This document shows, in pieces, positions 58,391 to 64,000 of a stretch of DNA of 64,000 nucleotides. The notes under the pieces were generated by a model. The model ran no database searches, was not told where the DNA came from, and saw only the letters and a list, made by a program, of their open reading frames with translations. The DNA comes from SIG714 sp964638675. Its GTDB lineage: Bacteria > Bacillota > Clostridia > Oscillospirales > CAG-272. The DNA is taken from contig CAZXAU010000005.1 in assembly GCA_964638675.1 (NCBI GenBank), positions 82,731 through 146,730 of the forward strand, written 5' to 3'. Position 1 is the stretch's first letter; every line of letters starts with the position of its first letter. The translations under genes were made by a program, and so were the position numbers.

Positions 58391-58828
58391 TCAATTGCGT
58401 AATGTTTTATCTTTTTTTTCATTTTCTTTTTTTGAGGAACGCAGCAGCTCACAGATGATTCTGACAGTTGCGACAAGAACGTATATTATGGCATAAAAGA
58501 TTACGGCATAAATGCGCATTCCGGCAACGGTGGTGCTGATATCTTCGCTTCTTGTTGTCAAAAAGAGTACGAGATACAGGGCAAGCTCGGTGAATATAAA
58601 ATGCAGAGCCATGCGAATATAGATATTCAGAGACTTGATATGAAGTATCAGGTTCAGGCAGGCAAATATCAGTGAAATAAAGGCGATGGTAAGAATATCG
58701 CCTGCAAGCAAGGCAGGTCGCTCGAAATTCAAGGTGAGCATAAAAAGTGATATGACGGTAATAACTGCCGCAAATATGACGCAGGCAGGAACGATTACCT
58801 TATTGAGAGCTTTTTTAAATACAGCCAT
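58391..58828 (-). CDS. Four-helix membrane protein (DUF3021-like)
   Basis: A 145-residue protein with four hydrophobic helices (about 12-32, 42-62, 70-90, 105-130) and a charged Lys-rich tail. The size and layout recall DUF3021 membrane proteins; the match is by shape, so uncertain. It lies 45 bases before the lipoprotein gene on the same strand. Function unknown. Confidence 0.65.
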   Translation of the reverse strand: MAVFKKALNKVIVPACVIFAAVITVISLFMLTLNFERPALLAGDILTIAFISLIFACLNLILHIKSLNIYIRMALHFIFTELALYLVLFLTTRSEDISTTVAGMRIYAVIFYAIIYVLVATVRIICELLRSSKKENEKKDKTLRN

Positions 58829-59031
58829 AAAATTTTCTCCGACAAATGATTGAATTAATTACATTTCTCATTATAACACATATATTGATTATTTCAACAA
58901 CATAATTTAAATTTTTTTGAATATAGCCGAAATTAATAAAAAAATGTGCGAAAATACAGGTATAAAAAGGAATGAAAATAAATTATGACGAAAAAACACT
59001 TCAAAATATTTGATAAAATGAAAAAAAGCTA

Positions 59032-59060
59032 TTGAAAAAAAAAGAAATCTGTGGTATCAT
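59032..59060 (+). promoter_or_regulatory. Promoter of the SRP RNA
   Basis: TTGAAA (59032-59037), 17-base spacer, TATCAT (59055-59060), in a very AT-rich interval (58829-59030) that holds nothing else. Confidence 0.75.
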
Positions 59061-59082
59061 ATAAGGGCAAGAAACGAAATAA

Positions 59083-59352
59083 GACCATACCGGCCGGGGA
59101 GATAGCGGTGCCCTGTACCTGCAATCCGCTACAGCAGGGGTGGTTTCCTCTTTTGAGGGTTGTCTTGGTGCGGTCCGTGCCTGTGCGTCGGTGATGAAGG
59201 GTGGGGCTTTCGCAATCGTATGTCGCGAACCATGTCAGGTGGGGAACCAAGCAGCATTAAACGAATTTTACGATGTGCCGAAAGGGTTCCTATCCGGAGC
59301 CGGCAATCAGGTGTACGCGTATTAAGGCAATTCGACTTTGAGGTGTATGGTC
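59083..59352 (+). ncRNA. scr: Signal recognition particle RNA, large (Bacillus) type
   Basis: About 270 nt. The 5' domain has the conserved GGTGCCCTGTACCTGCAATC of Gram-positive SRP RNA, and the S domain has GAACCATGTCAGGTGGGGAA followed by CCAAGCAGCATTAA, which binds Ffh. The ends GACCATAC (59083-59090) and GTATGGTC (59345-59352) pair. The length equals the Bacillus scRNA, which includes the Alu domain. It stands just before dnaX, as in Bacillus. The exact ends are set by pairing only. Confidence 0.92.
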
Positions 59353-59541
59353 TCATCTCGTTCCTTGCTTTTTTTGCGGAAAGATTTTTCAGTCGGGAGC
59401 TTTGAGCAAAAGCAAAAGACGGCTTTCCGCTGTTTGTCATTTTCGCCCGTCCCGAGAGTGATGGTGATGATACAGGATTTTGATTGGAAATTTCACCCGT
59501 AAATTACCACCGTAAGGCGGTATCAGAAGTAAGGAGAGGTT

Positions 59542-61173
59542 ATGCACAGAGCACTATACAGAAAATGGCGTCCGCTGAAATTCAGTGATGTGGTCGGTCA
59601 GGAACACATAACAAAGGTTCTTTCTTACGAGGTTGGCAGCGGACGGGTATGTCATGCCTACCTGTTTTGCGGAACGAGAGGGACGGGAAAGACCACCTGT
59701 GCAAAAATTCTTGCAAAAGCGGCGAATTGTCTTTCACCGATAAACGGCGACCCGTGCGGCAAATGTGAAAACTGTATTGCGGTGGAAAGCGGAAGTACGA
59801 CCGATATACTCGAAATGGATGCAGCAAGCAACACGGGAGTTGATTATATACGTGATATCAGAAATGAGGTCGTTTATTCGCCTTCAATGCTGAAAAACCG
59901 TGTCTACATTATCGATGAGGTGCACATGCTGACAGACAGTGCCTTTAACGCACTGCTGAAAACGCTTGAAGAACCGCCGTCAAATGTTATATTCATTCTC
60001 GCAACTACTGAAAGGCAGAAGGTTCCTTCAACAATTCTTTCAAGATGTCAGAAATTTGATTTCAGACGCATTCCGAGCGATATAATAGCGGACAGGCTTT
60101 CTTATATCGCAGAAAACGAGGAGATTAAGCTTGACAAGGATGCAGCACATCTTATTGCACGGCTTTCAAGCGGAGGCATGAGAGATGCGATATCACTTCT
60201 CGAGTTGTGCTCGTCCGAAAATTTGCACGTTACGGCTGAGCTTGTGTCAGCAAGCTCGGGAATGGTCGGAAGGGAGATCTGTGCCCGTACGGTCAGAGCT
60301 ATAATAAATAAAAAAATTGCCGAGCTGTTTGACATAGTTGCGGATATATATTATTCATCGTCTGATATATCATCGTTCTGGTCTGAGCTTATGAATTATT
60401 ATCGGGATATGCTTGTTGTAAAATCAATAGGCATGAGTGATCCTGAGCATATAAGAAAGGACATTCTTGATCTTACGGAAAACGAATTTACAGAACTGAA
60501 ATCAATTTCCGAAATGTTGGGGATCAAGGAATTGATATATCATTCATCGATTCTCGAACAGTCGTTTACCGATTCAATAGGAAAGCCGGGGGCAGACAGA
60601 AGGCTTGCGGCGGAAATGACCCTGCTGAAAATGATCGAGCCGTCGGTAAGTGTTTCGCTTGAAGCAATATCGGCAAGAATATCTGTGCTTGAATCAAAAA
60701 TCGCTTCGATCGGTGGAAATCATGCGGTGAATATTTCGTCAAATGCAGAGAGCGAGGACAACTCTGCGGCGAGAAAGGCTGAATACAAGTCGGAAAATAA
60801 AAAATCGGATGATCGGTTTGAGGACACACAACATATAAAAGATTGTACCGAAACAGTAGAGAGTCCGGGCAGAAATAAAAAAGCTGCATCTGATAAATAT
60901 ATAGAGGATTGGATAGAAGCTGTCGGAATATACAGAGCCAATCATTCGTCAACTGCACCCTTTCTGGAGGGTACCCGTGCTGAGATCGATGCAGACGGAA
61001 ATGTCAGCGTTGAGCTGTCAAGTTCTATTGCAAAAATGATCCTTGAAGGCGATAAAGCGGCAGATGAGTTTATCGGTATTCTTTCAGCGGCAGGGCATAA
61101 GGTCTCGTCGTTTACCTTTACGGTTAAACAGAAAAAAGAAAGTAATAAGGGTGTCGGAGATGTCTTCGGCTGA
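59542..61173 (+). CDS. dnaX: DNA polymerase III subunit gamma/tau
   Basis: A 543-residue clamp-loader ATPase: YRKWRPLKFSDVVGQEHITK, Walker A GTRGTGKTTCAK, zinc Cys in GDPCGKCENC, Walker B YIIDEVHMLT and SRC in ILSRCQKFDFRRI. The C-terminal part from about residue 370 is variable. Ribosome binding site AAGGAGAGG. The interval from the SRP RNA (59353-59541) has a GCGGAAAG/CTTTCCGC stem around 47 bases, maybe a weak terminator. Confidence 0.95.
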   Translation: MHRALYRKWRPLKFSDVVGQEHITKVLSYEVGSGRVCHAYLFCGTRGTGKTTCAKILAKAANCLSPINGDPCGKCENCIAVESGSTTDILEMDAASNTGVDYIRDIRNEVVYSPSMLKNRVYIIDEVHMLTDSAFNALLKTLEEPPSNVIFILATTERQKVPSTILSRCQKFDFRRIPSDIIADRLSYIAENEEIKLDKDAAHLIARLSSGGMRDAISLLELCSSENLHVTAELVSASSGMVGREICARTVRAIINKKIAELFDIVADIYYSSSDISSFWSELMNYYRDMLVVKSIGMSDPEHIRKDILDLTENEFTELKSISEMLGIKELIYHSSILEQSFTDSIGKPGADRRLAAEMTLLKMIEPSVSVSLEAISARISVLESKIASIGGNHAVNISSNAESEDNSAARKAEYKSENKKSDDRFEDTQHIKDCTETVESPGRNKKAASDKYIEDWIEAVGIYRANHSSTAPFLEGTRAEIDADGNVSVELSSSIAKMILEGDKAADEFIGILSAAGHKVSSFTFTVKQKKESNKGVGDVFG

Positions 61174-61175
61174 AT

Positions 61176-61202
61176 GACTGCATTTTTTGTGCAAATGCAG
61201 TC
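61176..61202 (+). terminator. Hairpin between dnaX and the nitroreductase gene
   Basis: GACTGCAT / ATGCAGTC stem, without a good T-run; more likely a stabilising or partial stop. Confidence 0.45.
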
Positions 61203-61223
61203 CGATTATTAAAGGAGGCAGTG

Positions 61224-61763
61224 ATGGAATTAAACAGGCTGTTGGATGAACGCAGAAGTGTAAGATATTATTCTGAGCGTGGGGTTGAAAAAGAGAAGAT
61301 CTATGAAATGATAAAAGCGGCAACGCTGGCTCCGTCATGGAAAAATTCGCAGGTAACAAGATTCTATGTGGTAAACGGCGTCAAAATGTTGGATGCCGTC
61401 AGATCTGCTCTTCCTGAATTCAATCAAAACAGTGTAAAGAATGCCCCGGTACTGATCGTTTCGACAATTGTTTTGAATTGCTCAGGCTTTGGTAATAACG
61501 GTAAGCCGGTAAACGAGCTCGGAAACGGATGGGGTTGCTATGACTGCGGACTTAATAATATGAATCTGATTTTAAAAGCGCAGGAACTCGGATTATCAAC
61601 TTTGATAATGGGAATACGGGATGCAGACAAGATAAAATGCATTCTGAATATTCCGGCGAGTGAGGCTGTAGTTGGTGTGATCGCACTCGGATACGGTGAG
61701 GCAACAACAGAGCGGCCGGAACGGAAGAGCGTTGAAGAGATTTCACACTTTTTCAATGATTAA
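61224..61763 (+). CDS. Nitroreductase-family protein
   Basis: A 179-residue FMN-dependent nitroreductase fold: LLDERRSVRYYSERGVEKEK at the start, LAPSWKNSQVTRFYVV, then GWGCYDCGLNNMNLILKAQE and a VIALGYG end. Substrate unknown. The ATG at 61224 is used (AAAGGAGG 6-7 bases before it); a GTG stands 3 bases upstream. It interrupts the usual dnaX-ebfC-recR order. Confidence 0.85.
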   Translation: MELNRLLDERRSVRYYSERGVEKEKIYEMIKAATLAPSWKNSQVTRFYVVNGVKMLDAVRSALPEFNQNSVKNAPVLIVSTIVLNCSGFGNNGKPVNELGNGWGCYDCGLNNMNLILKAQELGLSTLIMGIRDADKIKCILNIPASEAVVGVIALGYGEATTERPERKSVEEISHFFND

Positions 61764-61854
61764 TTCTACTGAGCGCGATCAGATAATTTTTATAAATCTG
61801 TATCTAAAAAATAAAAAACATATTTAAATAACTTATTTAACGGAGGAAAATAAA

Positions 61855-62208
61855 ATGAGAGCGAATATTCCGAAAAACATGGGCGGCGGACCTTCAAATA
61901 TGCAGGGACTTATGCGTCAGGCTCAGAAAATGCAAGAGGAAATGCAGCAAAAACAGGCTGAACTTGAAGAAAAGGAATATGAAGTCAAGGCAGGCGGCGG
62001 TGCCGTTACACTCAGAATAAACGGAAAGAAAGAGGTTGTAGGCCTAAGTGTTTCACCTGAACTTGTTGACCCGGACGATACAGAAACTCTTTGCGATGTA
62101 ATCATAGCTGCCGTCAATGAGGGCATAAAGACAGTAGAGACTACATATTCCGAGGAAATGGAGAAGATCACCGGCAAAACCGGACTTGGAATTCCCGGAC
62201 TGTTCTGA
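61855..62208 (+). CDS. ebfC: YbaB/EbfC-family nucleoid-associated protein
   Basis: A 117-residue DNA-binding dimer: MQGLMRQAQKMQEEMQQKQA helix, AGGGAVTLRINGKKEVVGLS sheet, and a Gly-rich end (GKTGLGIPGLF). Placed between dnaX and recR as in most bacteria. Ribosome binding site GGAGGA. Confidence 0.95.
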   Translation: MRANIPKNMGGGPSNMQGLMRQAQKMQEEMQQKQAELEEKEYEVKAGGGAVTLRINGKKEVVGLSVSPELVDPDDTETLCDVIIAAVNEGIKTVETTYSEEMEKITGKTGLGIPGLF

Positions 62209-62278
62209 TGTCAGGGCTATACGATAAAAAAGGGAATAACATACAATATAGTATAAAGTGTAAAAGTATAAAGTATAA

Positions 62279-62884
62279 ATGGAAGAATTGATAACTCCTA
62301 TTGAGGTACTGGCGGAGGCATTCGGAAGATTACCGGGTGTCGGTAAAAAAACAGCAGTAAAATATGCACTGTCATTTATAGAGATGAATGACGATAAGGC
62401 AAATGCTTTTATAGATGCGGTTTCAGGTGTACGCAGTAAGGTCTTCAGGTGTAAGCGGTGCTTTAACTATTCAGAGGACGAGCTTTGCTCGATATGCCGG
62501 AGTGATAAGCGTGATCCATCTGTAATCTGCGTCGTGGAGGATGTACGTTCCCTCATGGCGTTTGAACGTGCACGCAGTTATAGCGGCGTTTATCATATAA
62601 TCGGGGGAGTGATCTCTCCGATGCGTGGTGTTACACCTGATAAACTTCGTATTGCAGAGCTGCTCGAAAGAGTTTCAAACGGAGATGTACATGAGGTCAT
62701 ACTTGCAATGGATGCAACCCTTGAGGGAGAAACGACCGCAATGTATATTGCCGGGCTTTTGAATAAGCTTGAGAATATCAGGGTTACACGCCTTGCATAC
62801 GGAATTCCTGCCGGCGGCGATCTTGAATATGCCGATGAGATCACCCTTACTCGTGCAATTCAGGGACGCAGTGAGATAAAATAG
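62279..62884 (+). CDS. recR: Recombination protein RecR
   Basis: A 201-residue DNA repair protein: helix-hairpin-helix LPGVGKKTAVKYAL, zinc finger CKRCFNYSEDELCSIC, Toprim VVEDVRS and AMDATLEGETTAMYI. Works with RecO. No ribosome binding site is visible: the 30 bases before the ATG are an AGTATAAA-type short repeat, so initiation may be weak or coupled to ebfC. Confidence 0.95.
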   Translation: MEELITPIEVLAEAFGRLPGVGKKTAVKYALSFIEMNDDKANAFIDAVSGVRSKVFRCKRCFNYSEDELCSICRSDKRDPSVICVVEDVRSLMAFERARSYSGVYHIIGGVISPMRGVTPDKLRIAELLERVSNGDVHEVILAMDATLEGETTAMYIAGLLNKLENIRVTRLAYGIPAGGDLEYADEITLTRAIQGRSEIK

Positions 62885-62950
62885 TCATTTTGATATGTAT
62901 ATGTGCAGGGAATTCAACGGTATTTGGTCCCTAAAAGAAGAGACAAACAT

Positions 62951-63604
62951 ATGAAATATAAACTTGCAATATTTGACCTTGACGGAACATTGCTCAATAC
63001 ACTTGATGACCTGCGAATTTCGGTCAATCATTCGCTGTCGATGTTCGGTTACATGGAAAGAACTGAATCTGATATAAAAAGCTTTGTGGGTAACGGTGTT
63101 CATAAGCTGATAGAGCGCTCACTTCCTGACGGAACAGGCGAAAAAGATGCAGAGAAAGTGTTTGAGGAATTCAGAAAATATTACTCTGCACATTGCTCAG
63201 ATTATACAAAGCCGTATGACGGGATAAAAGAGCTTCTGAACGAACTTTTGAGCTGCGGTATGATTATAGCTGTTGTGTCAAATAAATCTGATGCAGAGGT
63301 AAAAAAGCTCACACGTAAGTATTTCGGAGAATGTGTCGATGCGGCGATTGGCGAAAGGGAAGGGATTCGCAGGAAGCCCTGCCCGGATTCTGTGAATGAA
63401 CTGCTCATGATGCTCGGAACCGAACATTCAGAGGCTATATATATAGGCGATTCTGAGGTCGATATCGAAACTGCCCGAAATGCGGAAATCGATATGATTG
63501 CAGTAAGTTGGGGATTCAGAAGCGAGCAGACACTTTCAGAAAGCGGAGCGAGTGCGATCGCAAGGGATGTCGGTATGCTCAGAAAAATGCTTTTGGATTT
63601 ATGA
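62951..63604 (+). CDS. HAD-family phosphatase, phosphoglycolate-phosphatase-like
   Basis: A 217-residue HAD hydrolase: DxDGT nucleophile in LAIFDLDGTLLNTLDDL, VVSNKSD, Lys in RKPCPD, and IGDSEVDIETARNAE. Probably acts on phosphoglycolate or a similar small phosphate, from family resemblance. The ATG at 62951 is chosen over 62903 because the DxD motif then lies near residue 8-10 as usual. Confidence 0.85.
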   Translation: MKYKLAIFDLDGTLLNTLDDLRISVNHSLSMFGYMERTESDIKSFVGNGVHKLIERSLPDGTGEKDAEKVFEEFRKYYSAHCSDYTKPYDGIKELLNELLSCGMIIAVVSNKSDAEVKKLTRKYFGECVDAAIGEREGIRRKPCPDSVNELLMMLGTEHSEAIYIGDSEVDIETARNAEIDMIAVSWGFRSEQTLSESGASAIARDVGMLRKMLLDL

Positions 63605-63697
63605 TTACTGATCGCATTGCAAAGTCGCTCACTGCTGCTGTGCTTTTAATAAATTAAGGTAAGAGCCATTCAATCAACACAATCAATATTTGAATTT

Positions 63698-63740
63698 AAA
63701 AAACAGAACTCCGTGATAGGGAATGAAGTTCTGTTTTTTT
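63698..63740. terminator. Bidirectional terminator after the HAD gene
   Basis: AAACAGAACT (63701-63710) / AGTTCTGTTT (63727-63736) with A-run before and T-run after. Confidence 0.8.
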
Positions 63741-63770
63741 GATTCTTCGGTATGGTTTGATCTCATAAAA

Positions 63771-63802
63771 AAACATAAGTCCGATTTATCGGACTTATGT
63801 TT
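63771..63802 (-). terminator. Terminator of the tRNA-Phe/tRNA-Gly unit
   Basis: AAACATAAGTCCGAT / ATCGGACTTATGTTT, a perfect 15-bp stem with a 2-base loop, followed on the minus strand by a T-run. A small GTCCGA/TCGGAC hairpin stands next to it near 63815-63831. Confidence 0.85.
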
Positions 63803-63863
63803 AATGGGGGAAGTTGTCCGACTCCTCGGACATAAATTAGGATAAAAATCCATGATAAAAAAA

Positions 63864-63939
63864 TGGAGCGGATTACGGGGCTCGAACCCGCCACCTCGAC
63901 CTTGGCAAGGTCGCGCTCTACCAAATGAGCTAAATCCGC
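63864..63939 (-). tRNA. tRNA-Gly (anticodon GCC)
   Basis: Minus strand: acceptor GCGGATT/AATCCGC, anticodon stem CGACC/GGTCG with loop TTGCCAA (GCC), T-arm with TTCGAGC loop, discriminator T and encoded CCA. Reads GGC/GGU. Confidence 0.95.
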
Positions 63940-63946
63940 GGCTATA

Positions 63947-64000
63947 TGGTGCCTCCGGTCGGAATTGAACCAACGACACGGGGATTTTCAGTCCCCTGCT
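63947..64000 (-). tRNA. tRNA-Phe (anticodon GAA), 3' part
   Basis: The window ends inside it. Minus strand shows GGGGACTGAAAATCCCC (loop CTGAAAA, anticodon GAA), T-arm GTTGG/CCGAC around TTCAATT, acceptor 3' strand CGGAGGC, A and CCA. The gene continues beyond base 64000. Confidence 0.9.

Overview
The window looks like a chromosome segment of a Gram-positive, spore-forming anaerobe of the class Clostridia. I infer Oscillospirales/Ruminococcaceae, possibly near [Eubacterium] siraeum or Ruminococcus, from gene content and style only. The evidence is: sporulation genes (ylbJ, yqfC, yqfD), the Firmicutes block yqfC-yqfD-phoH-ybeY-era-recO, a large Bacillus-type SRP RNA followed by dnaX-ebfC-recR, a T-box leader, strong AGGAGG ribosome binding sites and a moderately low GC content.

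Layout. 1-1.6 kb: end of a two-component system. 1.9-6.3 kb: a probable island beside tRNA-Pro(GGG), holding an HNH nuclease mini-operon, small HTH proteins, a DUF4238 protein, a DUF3990 ADP-ribosyltransferase-like/HTH pair and a broken integrase-like fragment. 6.3-10.3 kb: the Pnkp/Hen1 RNA-repair pair. 10.5-15.1 kb: an HxlR regulator facing an operon of an ACGX-repeat peptide, a radical SAM/SPASM maturase, a nitroreductase, a macrodomain protein and a class M sirtuin (SirTM). 15.2-21.7 kb: a truncated acetyltransferase, an EFR1 ferredoxin/PP-loop pair, an HTH protein, an ABC-class ATPase with a duplicated N-terminus, a tiny gene and an AAA ATPase. 22.2-25.7 kb: a T-box (UGG) controlled tryptophan-type ABC transporter. 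26.6-38.6 kb: arginine/carbamoyl phosphate operon argH-argC-argJ-argB-argD-carA-carB-argF. 38.7-48.5 kb: lipoate ligase, a DUF3472 protein, an M50 protease, a MATE exporter, a very large cell-surface GH89 alpha-N-acetylglucosaminidase and an EEP phosphatase/nuclease. 48.9-55 kb: sporulation and ribosome/RNA housekeeping genes. 55.4-58.8 kb: cysteine desulfurase and lipoproteins. 59-64 kb: SRP RNA, dnaX, nitroreductase, ebfC, recR, a HAD phosphatase and tRNA-Gly/tRNA-Phe.

The most unusual content is non-coding. A roughly 125-145 nt structured repeat (family A, four copies) sits between genes inside four different operons, always in the sense orientation. It ends in a conserved hairpin followed at once by ATGG. 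In two copies that ATG opens a 5-codon mini-ORF whose TGA overlaps the next gene's ATG (ATGA); in the other two it is in frame with the next gene. Stem sequences change between copies while pairing is kept. A second repeat (family B, four copies) carries TTTCTACAGAAA hairpins and lies mainly in leaders of arginine and neighbouring genes. There are also a tandem pair of GAA-loop hairpin units, two MITE-like elements and a nest of palindromes of unknown role.

Working together: the first 22 kb combine ADP-ribosylation (a DUF3990 protein, and a macrodomain with a SirTM), RNA end repair (Pnkp/Hen1) and a modified-peptide operon, consistent with a stress or defence neighbourhood. That role is inference. 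The remaining 40 kb are mostly core metabolism and housekeeping.
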